Shown here: in pieces, positions 43,735 through 52,683 of the stretch
Position numbering within the stretch: the first letter of the stretch is position 1
Layout of the letters: each line of letters opens with the position of its first letter
NCBI RefSeq assembly: GCF_021532375.1
Contig: NZ_JAKGAP010000006.1
Coordinates: forward strand, 49,308-113,307
DNA: 64,000 bases
Direction: 5' to 3'
Source of the DNA: Paenibacillus alkaliterrae
GTDB lineage: Bacteria; Bacillota; Bacilli; Paenibacillales; Paenibacillaceae
Program-made: the position numbers and the translations under genes
The notes under the pieces: generated by a model
What the model saw: the letters and a program-made list of their open reading frames with translations, nothing else
Told to the model about the DNA's origin: nothing
The model's database searches: none

Positions 43735-44916
43735 TTAAGCGGTTTGAGCGCTTCTGCCGGCAAGCTTATCGAATGTGCTGTTCATGCAATCTATAACCCG
43801 AACCTGGTCCGCCGCCGTCATGCTTGAGCCTGACGGCAAACAAATGCCGCTCCTAAACAGCCGCTCGCAAAAAGGCTCTCCCTCCTCATGCGAATAAAAT
43901 CGTGTGCCTTCGAATAAAGGCTGCATATGGAGCGGCTTCCAGAGCGGCCTTGCTTCAATATTTGCGTCTGCCAATGCTTCGAGCAATACCGGTATAGTTA
44001 CACCTGTCTCCTGTTCATCAATCGTTAAAGCCGTCAGCCATCGATTGGATCTCGTACCGCTAAGCTCCGGCATGAAGCTGATTCCTCTACGACTAGCAAA
44101 TGCTTGCTCATAATTATCGAATACGGCTCTTCTTGCAGCCACTCTTTCATCTAAAACCTCTAATTGTGCTCTGCCCACGCCGGCTAACACGTTACTCATC
44201 CGATAGTTGTAGCCCATGCTGCTATGCTGATAATGAGGTGCCAAATCCCTTGCTTGCGTTGCCAAGAAACGAGCCTTTGTCAATAACTCCGTATCATTGG
44301 ATACTAGCATGCCCCCTCCCGATGTCGTAATAATTTTGTTTCCATTAAAAGAAAAAATACCGAATTTTCCGAATCCTCCGCTTTGCTTCCCTTTATAGGT
44401 GGAGCCTAATGATTCAGCGGCATCCTCGACTACCGGCACTTCATATTGCTGACAAACGGCATTAATTTCATCCATCTTAGCGACCTGTCCGTACAGGTGA
44501 ACGGCGATGACAGCCTTCGGCAGCTTATCCTCGCGGGCAGCAGCCATTAAGGCTCTTCCCAGCGCCTCCGGCGACATATTCCACGTTTCGGGCTCGGAAT
44601 CGATAAATACGGGCTCAGCCCCGCAATATCGGATCGGATTCGAGCTTGCTACGAATGTAAAGCTGGAGCAGAATACCGTATCTCCGCGGCCTGCGCCCAG
44701 CAATTGCAGCGCTAAGTGAATGGCGGCCGTGCCTGAGCTGACCGCCACCGCGTCGGCTGTGCCTGCATAATTCGCCAGCTCTTTTTCGAAAGCATCGATA
44801 TGAGGTCCAAGCGGAGCTATCCAATTTGTCTGAAAGGCTTCGTCAATATAAAAGCGCTCCTTGCCGCTCATATGCGGCGGAGACAAATAGATTCGTTTCA
44901 TTTCATTAGCTGGCAT
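43735..44916 (-). CDS. epsN: EpsN/PglE-like DegT-family aminotransferase
   Basis: PLP-dependent sugar aminotransferase of 393 residues: KRIYLSPPHMSGKERFYIDEAF opening, AVSSGTAAIHLALQLLG, VEDAAESLGSTYKG, and the PLP lysine in FSFNGNKIITTSGGGML. Homologues convert UDP-4-keto-6-deoxy-GlcNAc to the 4-amino sugar. It would take its substrate from the dehydratase at 52684 and pass product to the acetyltransferase at 43068. Start chosen at 44916 from an AAGGA site; ATG at 44901 is also possible. The open frame to 45162 overlaps the previous gene and is not coding. Confidence 0.92.
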   Translation of the reverse strand: MPANEMKRIYLSPPHMSGKERFYIDEAFQTNWIAPLGPHIDAFEKELANYAGTADAVAVSSGTAAIHLALQLLGAGRGDTVFCSSFTFVASSNPIRYCGAEPVFIDSEPETWNMSPEALGRALMAAAREDKLPKAVIAVHLYGQVAKMDEINAVCQQYEVPVVEDAAESLGSTYKGKQSGGFGKFGIFSFNGNKIITTSGGGMLVSNDTELLTKARFLATQARDLAPHYQHSSMGYNYRMSNVLAGVGRAQLEVLDERVAARRAVFDNYEQAFASRRGISFMPELSGTRSNRWLTALTIDEQETGVTIPVLLEALADANIEARPLWKPLHMQPLFEGTRFYSHEEGEPFCERLFRSGICLPSGSSMTAADQVRVIDCMNSTFDKLAGRSAQTA

Positions 44917-44946
44917 ATCATTACACATCCTTATCAGAAAAATATA

Positions 44947-44990
44947 AAAAGCCAATTCTCTCGCATATCCATGCTTGAGAAATGGCTTTA
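44947..44990 (-). terminator. Internal terminator between epsL- and epsN-like genes
   Basis: On the minus strand AAAGCCATTTCTC pairs with GAGAGAATTGGCTTT, followed by TTTATATTTTT. It lies within the eps operon, so distal genes need read-through or antitermination. Confidence 0.7.
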
Positions 44991-45596
44991 TCCTTCGCGG
45001 CTGCTTGTTGTTCCTAGAAATATAGGCATCGTAGCATGCCCGGCATTCGAAACTCCTTCTGAGCGTATCACCTTTTTTACGGTAAGCAGCAATATCTTCA
45101 TATCCAGCCGGAAGCTTTGATTCTCCACGTACCAGACATCCCGCTCGAACCGTTCCTCCCACGAGGTTGCGTTTCTGCCGTTAATTTGCGCCCAGCCGGT
45201 TATTCCAGGCTTTACAAGATGGCGCCGCGCCTGTTCCTCCGTATAAAGCGGCAAATAATCCATAAGCAGCGGGCGGGGCCCGATTAAGCTGAGCTCGCCT
45301 TTGATGACGTTAATGAGCTGGAGCAGCTCATCCAGGCTATATTTCCGCATGAACGCTCCGAAGGCGGTCAGCCTAAGCTGATCCGTCAGCAATTGGCCGA
45401 GGCTGTCCTTCTCGTCAGTCATCGTACGGAATTTATAAACATAGAACGGAACGCCATGCAAGCCCGGACGCTTCTGCCTGAATACGATCGGTGAGCCAAG
45501 CTTAATCCTTACCATCATGGCTGTCAGCAATATAATCGGAGCCAGAATAATAAGCAGCGTGCTTGCCGTAACAAAATCGAATATTCGTTTCAACAT
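44988..45596 (-). CDS. epsL: EpsL/PglC-like initiating sugar-phosphate transferase
   Basis: Monotopic phosphoglycosyl transferase of 202 residues. One N-terminal re-entrant hydrophobic helix (LLIILAPIILLTAMMV), then GSPIVFRQKRPGLHG, YKFRTMTDE, the catalytic Asp-Glu pair in KYSLDELLQLINVIKGELS and GPRPLLMDYLPLY. It transfers a sugar phosphate, here plausibly diacetylbacillosamine phosphate, to undecaprenyl phosphate and so starts the repeat unit. The start at 45596 has AAGGAG before it. Confidence 0.93.
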   Translation of the reverse strand: MLKRIFDFVTASTLLIILAPIILLTAMMVRIKLGSPIVFRQKRPGLHGVPFYVYKFRTMTDEKDSLGQLLTDQLRLTAFGAFMRKYSLDELLQLINVIKGELSLIGPRPLLMDYLPLYTEEQARRHLVKPGITGWAQINGRNATSWEERFERDVWYVENQSFRLDMKILLLTVKKVIRSEGVSNAGHATMPIFLGTTSSREG

Positions 45597-45631
45597 AAAT
45601 AATGGCTCCTTACTCTCGTATTCATTCCGTC

Positions 45632-46375
45632 TTAATGAGAAGAGGATAACAGCTTTCTCATTTGTGCGATCATTTTGGGACCGACAACGCGGCTTAATAC
45701 TCTTTTCACATCGCCTCTTATACGGACATGTGCGGGGAGCCACGATTTGGCAAAGTGGTGGATCGTATGACTGTCACCGGTCTTATAATTGCCGCCGTTT
45801 ATATAATCATAAGGGCTGAAATAATCTCTCGGATAGAAAGTCACTCCATTTTGAATCACCTGATAGCTGCCGTCCAACACTAATCCATGATTTTTACAAA
45901 TGGCCGTGATGACCGCCGTATTCGTAGTCGTATCGTATGTACCGTCCTTGAGCAGAAAGCTTCTGTTGTCGTAATCCTCCAGCAATTCTTTAATCCAAGG
46001 ATGATGTTTAGCGGCCCCCATCGTTCCCGACTGGAGAAACGTCTGATCCTCGAAGCCGGAAAAAGCCTCGTGGTTCAAAAATTTATCAAGCGGCTTAATG
46101 ACCTCGACATCTGTATCCATATAAATGCCGCCATGATGATACAAGGCATGAAGCCGGACGTAGTCGCTGACGAACGCGTATTTTTTGGCCTCGTAAGCCT
46201 CTTTCACATAACGATTCACGGAAAGATCGGTATTATCCTCATTCCATTCGATAAATTGATAATCGCTTAAGTGCTTTTGCCAGCTTCGCATGCACTTGAC
46301 CATCTTCTTCGGTTTTTCCCCGCGTCCAAACCAGCAATAATGGACAATGCGAGGTATTTTAGCTGCAACCTTCAC
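45632..46375 (-). CDS. GT32-like glycosyltransferase
   Basis: Glycosyltransferase of 247 residues with the sugar-binding DXD segment: IPRIVHYCWFGRGEKP at the N terminus, AFVSDYVRLHALYHHGGIYMDTDVEV with the DTD metal site, and TGDSHTIHHFAKSW near the end. It starts with GTG 6 nt after GGGGGGA. It follows the polymerase gene by 13 bases. Confidence 0.88.
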   Translation of the reverse strand: MKVAAKIPRIVHYCWFGRGEKPKKMVKCMRSWQKHLSDYQFIEWNEDNTDLSVNRYVKEAYEAKKYAFVSDYVRLHALYHHGGIYMDTDVEVIKPLDKFLNHEAFSGFEDQTFLQSGTMGAAKHHPWIKELLEDYDNRSFLLKDGTYDTTTNTAVITAICKNHGLVLDGSYQVIQNGVTFYPRDYFSPYDYINGGNYKTGDSHTIHHFAKSWLPAHVRIRGDVKRVLSRVVGPKMIAQMRKLLSSSH

Positions 46376-46388
46376 TCAAATCCCCCCT

Positions 46389-47462
46389 CTATAGCGGCCA
46401 TATTAAATAATCGCTTTTATATTCCAGTCCGAGAGCGATCACCGATTCGTAAAAATAAAATAAAAAATAGAAAATTAATAGCAATAGATAAATGAGCTTT
46501 TGATCCTTTTTACGGAAAACTTTAATTAACCAAGCGATTAAAATAAGATGATATAAATTAAAATAAATGGCCATTCTCGCAAAAATCCAATTCTGCGTCG
46601 AAATCAGCATAATCACAGCACCCACCAGTGACATGTTAACGAACACATCGGCATTGGGAAAAATCTGTTTAAGTCTTTCTCTGCCAAAATAAGCAATCAA
46701 AAGCGGCAATATCCCAATAATGGCTCGAATATAACTGGCTCCGCCCTCGGCAAAGGCTTCATAATGACCATACTGAGTGTCTTTGATCGCGGTAAATAAC
46801 AACTCGGAAAATTCATTGAAGCCGAATACCATGAGGACTGCTAAAGATAGCAGTATAAAGGTCGTTTTCGTCCATGCTTCCCTGCGCACGATGAAGTAAA
46901 TCGGAATCATGATTAACGCGCTCTGGTGAAACAAGGAAGCAAAGACGACGATGGCTATATACGGCTTCCACTTGCCCTCCAGCACGTACTTTGTAGCGGC
47001 GAATATAATGGCGGCAGCCATAAACTGTCTTATCCCGTTCATGGATACTGTAAAGGTTCCCATAGTGATATACAAGAAGACGCTTAGCTCGAACAGTCTC
47101 GTATACTTGTACAGTACCATGACGATTAATAAATTGGTCAAAACGCCAGTCGTCAAAATTAGAATTTGCGGTTCGTCCGACAGTTGCTTCAGCAGCATTT
47201 GCAAAATATTAAAGCCGATGTCATTGCTGTCAGCAATCGACTCCCAGCTAAAATCACCGATTGAATAGCTGTGCATATAGAAGAAGGTATCGCCGATATT
47301 AACTCGCAGACCGGAAACCGCCGCAAGCGTGAGCGCAGCTATAAAAGCCAAATACTTGTTTGGAATGATCGTTGAAGGGGCGATCCCTGCCGGTACTGAA
47401 AAGTATCTGGCCGCTAATGAAACTGAGAATACGAAAGCCAGCGTAATCCACAGTATCGTCAT
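46389..47462 (-). CDS. epsG: EpsG-like polysaccharide polymerase
   Basis: Membrane protein of 357 residues with about ten hydrophobic helices and the EpsG-type motifs SGLRVNIGDTFFY, TVSMNGIRQFMAAAIIF and SLFHQSALIMIPIYF. Such proteins are thought to join undecaprenyl-linked repeat units outside the membrane. GGGGG lies before the ATG. Confidence 0.88.
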   Translation of the reverse strand: MTILWITLAFVFSVSLAARYFSVPAGIAPSTIIPNKYLAFIAALTLAAVSGLRVNIGDTFFYMHSYSIGDFSWESIADSNDIGFNILQMLLKQLSDEPQILILTTGVLTNLLIVMVLYKYTRLFELSVFLYITMGTFTVSMNGIRQFMAAAIIFAATKYVLEGKWKPYIAIVVFASLFHQSALIMIPIYFIVRREAWTKTTFILLSLAVLMVFGFNEFSELLFTAIKDTQYGHYEAFAEGGASYIRAIIGILPLLIAYFGRERLKQIFPNADVFVNMSLVGAVIMLISTQNWIFARMAIYFNLYHLILIAWLIKVFRKKDQKLIYLLLLIFYFLFYFYESVIALGLEYKSDYLIWPL

Positions 47463-47503
47463 GTTATTCGCCCCCTTCTCTGAATTCTTATATGCTCGTT
47501 TGG

Positions 47504-48415
47504 TTATTGATTTTGCTTCAACACCGTTGCTCTATTCGTATTTTGAATGTAAACATAAAGCATCAATCCAAACGGAATCGCGAGAAGAGTTAGCCCTTTG
47601 CGCGGCGATTCCTTAAGAAAGTTTTTGTTTCGAATAATTGCACTGCTGGATACATAATGGATGGCCTCGCGAACTCTGCTTTTCCAGGACGGGGCATAGG
47701 CCATCGCGACTTTGCGGAAAAAGGAAAAGCCGTGAGGATTTTTTTTGTATTGCTTGATGATATTGAGACTTGATCCGTCCTGCCTATACTCAACGACGCA
47801 TAACACCTCGTTCATAATGAGCAGCGGATAATCCTGATCGATCAGAATGTACTTGTAGGATAATGGACAATATTTTTCGCCGGGAAAAATAGGGTAAGGA
47901 GGATATTTGCTCGTTAATTCCGAACGGTAAACAAGCTTCTTATCTCCCTTCACTTGATGCAAAGCGTATAGATCGGTAAGCGTAGCATGCTCCAAATGCT
48001 CGGGAAGTCTGGAGCCGATTACCTCTCCGTTCTGGGTTACGTCCAATCCGACGATGCCCGCATACCGTTCACTTCCTGCTTTTTTCCAAAAAGCCGTTAT
48101 TTTCTCGACAGCGTCATCGGCCATATAGTCATCCGAGTCGATGCAGACATTAAGCTCCGTATCGATCCGTTCATAGGCTGCATTATGCGCGCCATGCATT
48201 CCTTGGTTTTCCTGGAAATGATAGCGGATCGGTATGCCATTTTCCTCTATCCAGCCAGCCACAAGCTCCTTCGTATTGTCCGTTGAGCCGTCATCAATAA
48301 TGAGCCACACAAAATCCTTGCAGCTTTGGCGCTTGAGGCTCTCGTAGCAAAGATGCAGCGTATAGGCGCGATTATAAGTAGGCGTAAACACAGTCAACAT
48401 CGGCTTCACTATCAT
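47504..48415 (-). CDS. Family 2 glycosyltransferase
   Basis: GT2 enzyme of 303 residues: LTVFTPTYNRAYTLHLCYESL, LIIDDGSTDNT and the metal-binding IDSDDYM. The C-terminal part is basic with a short amphipathic helix, suggesting membrane association. Either ATG at 48415 or a GTG two codons downstream could start it relative to the GGGGGA site. Confidence 0.92.
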   Translation of the reverse strand: MIVKPMLTVFTPTYNRAYTLHLCYESLKRQSCKDFVWLIIDDGSTDNTKELVAGWIEENGIPIRYHFQENQGMHGAHNAAYERIDTELNVCIDSDDYMADDAVEKITAFWKKAGSERYAGIVGLDVTQNGEVIGSRLPEHLEHATLTDLYALHQVKGDKKLVYRSELTSKYPPYPIFPGEKYCPLSYKYILIDQDYPLLIMNEVLCVVEYRQDGSSLNIIKQYKKNPHGFSFFRKVAMAYAPSWKSRVREAIHYVSSSAIIRNKNFLKESPRKGLTLLAIPFGLMLYVYIQNTNRATVLKQNQ

Positions 48416-48425
48416 TCATCCCCCA

Positions 48426-49547
48426 TTACCTTGAAACAGCCATGGAGACCTGGTCCATATAATAATCGGACAGCCATTTCGCCATTGTAGTCGTATCGTA
48501 TCCATTGCTTCTTAACGAATCGGAGGTATCGGCGTGCTCTCGGGAGGTGGCAGCGATTTGCTCAGCCCAATACCCGGCTGACTCCTTTAAGCCAATAAAC
48601 TGAAGCCTGCCCGTTACATCGCTTTCCGATGTGATCGTATCGGAAACGACGCATCTGAGGCCCGCGGCTTGCGCTTCAACCAGAACGACCGGCAAGCCTT
48701 CGAATAAAGAAGGAAACAGGAAAATATCCATACCCTGAAGCAGATCGGATATGTCGTTACGAACGCCAAGGAATTTGACGTGCCCGGACAAGCCCAGCCT
48801 TTCGATCTTTTTCTCGATCATCGGCCTCAAATGCCCCTCGCCTGCCAGAACCAGCATCGATTGCGGCTCTTTGTCATGAAGCGCCTTAAAAATATCGATT
48901 AAAAAGTCATGGTTTTTCTGTTCATTGAATCTTCCAATATGGCCGATAACGAAACGGTCTCCAGCTTGAAGCTCCGCCCTTATCTGATCTCTAATGCCAG
49001 GATTGAACGAAAACTGTTTGACATCCACGGCATTATTCAGCACGATTACTTTTCCGGAGTCGGATAATCGTTTGCCGAACAGCCATTTCCCCGCTTTCTT
49101 CGAGCAAGCAAAGTAGCTGCTTGGATTATCCTTCATCGCCAGCCTTGCGTACAGACGAAAGGGCAGCTTCACATCGATACCAAGATCGCTTAAATGACTG
49201 TGCGTTATTCGGCAAGGAACTCCGGCTTTCTTGGCCGCCTTAAGTACAAAGCTGCTATTCTCGTTAATATGGGCGTGCACAACCTGATAATGAGGATAAT
49301 CCCTAAAGAACTGATCCAGCATTCTAAAATATGGAAAATAATTTCCGGGCCTGATTTGAGGCATGCGATAAATATTTCCGCCTAAAGCCGCAATCTCCTG
49401 ATCATAATGACCTTCCTCATGCCGGTGAACGATGAAGTCAAACTGAATTTTGCTTCGATCCATTTGACGGTAGTAGTTCATCAGCATGGTTTCCAATCCG
49501 CCGCGATTCATGATCGTGACCACTTGCAAGATTCGAACCGGTTTCAA
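48426..49547 (-). CDS. EpsF-like family 4 glycosyltransferase
   Basis: GT4 enzyme of 373 residues: RILQVVTIMNRGGLETMLMNYYR at the N terminus, HAHINENSSFVL, CRITHSH, HIGRFNEQKNHDFLIDIF, and the donor site SLFEGLPVVLVEAQAAG. It starts with TTG at 49547, 7 nt after GGGGAGG, a site that lies inside the end of the preceding GT2 gene. Confidence 0.92.
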   Translation of the reverse strand: MKPVRILQVVTIMNRGGLETMLMNYYRQMDRSKIQFDFIVHRHEEGHYDQEIAALGGNIYRMPQIRPGNYFPYFRMLDQFFRDYPHYQVVHAHINENSSFVLKAAKKAGVPCRITHSHLSDLGIDVKLPFRLYARLAMKDNPSSYFACSKKAGKWLFGKRLSDSGKVIVLNNAVDVKQFSFNPGIRDQIRAELQAGDRFVIGHIGRFNEQKNHDFLIDIFKALHDKEPQSMLVLAGEGHLRPMIEKKIERLGLSGHVKFLGVRNDISDLLQGMDIFLFPSLFEGLPVVLVEAQAAGLRCVVSDTITSESDVTGRLQFIGLKESAGYWAEQIAATSREHADTSDSLRSNGYDTTTMAKWLSDYYMDQVSMAVSR

Positions 49548-50625
49548 CTTTAATCCTCCCCGTTTTGTTTATTCTCATCCAGTTAATGGCCGTTAGCATG
49601 AAGTAAATGGCGAGCGAAAATTTGTATTTCGCGCATAAAAAAAAGACCTTCCAAATCAAAGGGCAGTGACTTACTTCAAACTTCTTAAGAGACTGACTAA
49701 TACGGCTGCTATGCAGCAGCCGGCTTAAAGCTTTCTGCTTCTTCCGAATAGAAGAAAGCGGTCCCTCACTCATGATATTAAGCCCCAGCCCTAATACATT
49801 CATACAAATCCGATTGTTTAACGCTGTTTTATACTCATCGTCCAGTTGCTTTTCCAAGAGGAAGGACTGCACGGAACCGTAGAGCTTATCGAATTTCTCC
49901 GCCAGCCTCGGATTGTAGGTGGAAGTGATTGATGCTGCATTTGCACGCCAATAATGATAGAGCGGGCGATTAAGAAACATAAAGGAATTGGCATAATAAA
50001 ACGCATGCATGTTAAATAGAGTATCTTCATTGCTTCCTATTAGTCTTAGGTCCATAAATTTCAAATGATTGCCCTTCAACAATTCAGCACGATAAAGTTT
50101 AGACCAGACGGTTCCCCATGCATCCAAGTATTCAGGATTTGCAACCTCTTCCTTCAAAGGGCCGACAAGCCGCCTAAGCATATTCGTTCGAACCCCATCC
50201 GCACGATAGGTTTGTTTATGCGGCAATTGGAAAATTTTCTCCTTCGAATGCCCATCGAATTCACGAATATAGGTGCACATGACGATTTCGATGTCTTCTT
50301 GAACAGCCGCCCGGTACAGCTCCTCATACATGTCCGAATCGACCCAATCGTCCGGATCGACAAACCCGATGTAACGTCCTCTCGCCGCCATCACGCCATC
50401 ATTTCTGGCAGCTGATACTCCTTCATTCGCTTTGTCTATGACGATTATCCGCGAGTCATGACGCGCGTAATCCTGAAGTAGCTGAAGACTTGAATCCGAA
50501 GATCCATCATTAACCGCTACAATCTCTATGTCCGTTAAAGTTTGCCCGAGCAGACTCTCAAAACATCTGTCTAAATAAGCTTCCATATTATATATAGGCA
50601 CGACGATACTGACTTTGGGATTCAT
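49438..50625 (-). CDS. Family 2 glycosyltransferase with overlapping C terminus
   Basis: GT2 enzyme of 395 residues: VSIVVPIYNMEAYL, VNDGSSDSS, GVSAARNDG and VDPDDWVDS. The start at 50625 has GGGGGA before it. The last ~37 residues overlap the next gene by 110 bases and are hydrophilic and unlike the rest, so the original stop may have been lost. It also overlaps the upstream gene by 38 bases. Confidence 0.88.
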   Translation of the reverse strand: MNPKVSIVVPIYNMEAYLDRCFESLLGQTLTDIEIVAVNDGSSDSSLQLLQDYARHDSRIIVIDKANEGVSAARNDGVMAARGRYIGFVDPDDWVDSDMYEELYRAAVQEDIEIVMCTYIREFDGHSKEKIFQLPHKQTYRADGVRTNMLRRLVGPLKEEVANPEYLDAWGTVWSKLYRAELLKGNHLKFMDLRLIGSNEDTLFNMHAFYYANSFMFLNRPLYHYWRANAASITSTYNPRLAEKFDKLYGSVQSFLLEKQLDDEYKTALNNRICMNVLGLGLNIMSEGPLSSIRKKQKALSRLLHSSRISQSLKKFEVSHCPLIWKVFFLCAKYKFSLAIYFMLTAINWMRINKTGRIKVETGSNLASGHDHESRRIGNHADELLPSNGSKQNSV

Positions 50626-51754
50626 TCGGTTCCCCCAGCATAAACGACATATAAATTCCGCCAAGCTCTTGCTTAACCTGCGCCAATCCATATTTCTGCA
50701 CGAATTGCAGACTTCTCATCCCCATACGCTTCCTGAGCTCAATGGATCCACTAAGCTGCTTCAACCGTTCGGCAAACAATGCCGTATCGCTTGGAGCAAT
50801 AATAAAACCGTTCTCCCCGTCGGACACAAGCTCCGAATGCCCTCTGTTCTGTACGGCGACGATGGGAAGACCGCAGGCCATCGCCTCCATAATATTAACG
50901 GGCAGGCCCTCCCGCAAGCTTGAAGCAACCGCAACGTCGCACATCGGCAGAAGCTCGGCGATATCGGTGCGATAGCCGAGAAATTGAACCATTTCCGCTA
51001 CGCCAAGCTGAGCGGCCAGCTCGCGGCACGGCTCGAGAAGCGGACCCTGACCGGCCAGCAGCAGTCTGGCATGGGGTACTTGCTCTTTAATCGCTGCGAG
51101 CGCATGAATGAGCAGCTGATGATTTTTATTTTTGTTGAATTCTGCTGCATAGAACATTAGGAAATCATCGGTACGAAAGTCCAGCTCCTGACGCAGCCGC
51201 CATTTTTCGATTTGGGGCAAAGGCTTGTATTTCAAAGTATTGACGCCTACGCCATGTACATGCTCAATCCTTTGCGCTTTAAAGCGTTTCGAAACGGCTA
51301 AGCTATAATCTTCCTCGTTGATTGTAATCAGGCAATCGGTTATTTGGGACAGCCTCTTCTCGATCGGATAATAGAGCGCCCAGTTCAGAAGGGAAGCCCC
51401 TCTGCAAAAGTGAAAGCCATGCGCCGTATAGATTACTTTCGTACCATGCCTTCTTGCCCCTTGTGCGGCCAAGCGTGCAATTACGCCTCCCATAGGCGTA
51501 TGGCAATGAATGATGCTGTAATCCTGCTGCTTGATTAGAGCTTTCAGCTCACGATAAGCCTTCACATTGATTAAACGAAAGGGTGAGCGCTCTATGGGCA
51601 AATTAAATTTGTTATCAACGAACGGCAGATCAAGCTCGCCCTTCGCGGCGACATGAACTTCCCATCCCTGCTGCTTGAACCATTCCATGACCGGCAGATG
51701 AAACGCCTTGAAATGGTAATCAACGGTTGCAAAAAACAATATTTTGTTAACCAT
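50588..51754 (-). CDS. epsD: EpsD-like family 4 glycosyltransferase
   Basis: GT4 enzyme of 388 residues. KILFFATVDYHFKAFHLPVM at the start, IIHCHTPMGGVIARLAA, YTAHGFHFCRGA (a hallmark of EpsD-type enzymes), NKNHQLLIHALA, and SSLREGLPVNIMEAMACGLP. It follows galU by 20 bases. It probably adds the second sugar to the lipid-linked primer. Confidence 0.92.
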   Translation of the reverse strand: MVNKILFFATVDYHFKAFHLPVMEWFKQQGWEVHVAAKGELDLPFVDNKFNLPIERSPFRLINVKAYRELKALIKQQDYSIIHCHTPMGGVIARLAAQGARRHGTKVIYTAHGFHFCRGASLLNWALYYPIEKRLSQITDCLITINEEDYSLAVSKRFKAQRIEHVHGVGVNTLKYKPLPQIEKWRLRQELDFRTDDFLMFYAAEFNKNKNHQLLIHALAAIKEQVPHARLLLAGQGPLLEPCRELAAQLGVAEMVQFLGYRTDIAELLPMCDVAVASSLREGLPVNIMEAMACGLPIVAVQNRGHSELVSDGENGFIIAPSDTALFAERLKQLSGSIELRKRMGMRSLQFVQKYGLAQVKQELGGIYMSFMLGEPNESQSQYRRAYI

Positions 51755-51774
51755 GTCCCCACCCTATCCCGTCG

Positions 51775-52656
51775 TTATTTGCGAACACCTTCCCGTTCTA
51801 CCATTTGCGACAGGTAGTCTAACAGCTCGTAGCGCAAATCTTCCCGCTGCATAGCGAACTCAATGGTCGTTTGAATGAAGCCCATCTTCTCGCCCACATC
51901 ATGACGCTTGCCCTCGAATTCATAGGCGTAGATCGCCTCCGACAGGTTTAGCGTTGCAATCGCATCCGTTAGCTGGATTTCGCCTCCGGCTCCTGGCTTC
52001 TGATTGCCCAAAACGTCGAAAATAGCCGAGCTCAAAATATAACGCCCCATGATCGCCATATTCGAAGGCGCATCCTCGCGAGCAGGCTTCTCCACGAGAT
52101 GCTTCACCCGGTGGAAGGATTGTTCCAATAAGCTTCCATCGACAATCCCGTAACGAGACACTACATCATCCGCTACGCGCTGTACGCCGATGATCGAGGT
52201 GCGGTATTGCTCGTATTTTTCGATCATTTGCTTGATACACGGTTTCTCCGCCGAAATGATATCGTCACCCAGCAGCACGGCAAACGGCTCGTTTCCTATA
52301 AACTTGCGGGCGCACCAGATCGCATGACCCAAGCCCTTGGGCTCTTTTTGCCGTATATAGTGGATGTCGACCATGTCGGATGATTTGCGAACCTCGCTCA
52401 ACAATTCGTATTTATGCTTGGCCGTTAATATTTGCTCAAGCTCCACGGAATTGTCGAAATGGTCCTCTATCGCCCGTTTATGCTTGCCGGTAACGATGAT
52501 AATATCCTCAATCCCTGATTCGATCGCCTCCTCCACGATGTACTGTATGGTAGGCTTATCGACGATCGGAAGCATTTCCTTCGGCATCGCTTTCGTTGCT
52601 GGCAGAAATCTTGTGCCTAAGCCGGCAGCCGGGATTATCGCTTTTCTTACTTTCAT
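51775..52656 (-). CDS. galU: UTP-glucose-1-phosphate uridylyltransferase
   Basis: Makes UDP-glucose from UTP and glucose-1-phosphate. A 293-residue protein with [23 protein letters not shown] (nucleotide loop and catalytic Lys), [22 protein letters not shown] (metal-binding Asp) and [12 protein letters not shown]. It feeds the glycosyltransferases and galE. Confidence 0.96.
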   Translation of the reverse strand: MKVRKAIIPAAGLGTRFLPATKAMPKEMLPIVDKPTIQYIVEEAIESGIEDIIIVTGKHKRAIEDHFDNSVELEQILTAKHKYELLSEVRKSSDMVDIHYIRQKEPKGLGHAIWCARKFIGNEPFAVLLGDDIISAEKPCIKQMIEKYEQYRTSIIGVQRVADDVVSRYGIVDGSLLEQSFHRVKHLVEKPAREDAPSNMAIMGRYILSSAIFDVLGNQKPGAGGEIQLTDAIATLNLSEAIYAYEFEGKRHDVGEKMGFIQTTIEFAMQREDLRYELLDYLSQMVEREGVRK

Positions 52657-52683
52657 AGATTCAACCGCCTTTTCTCTGCTTTT

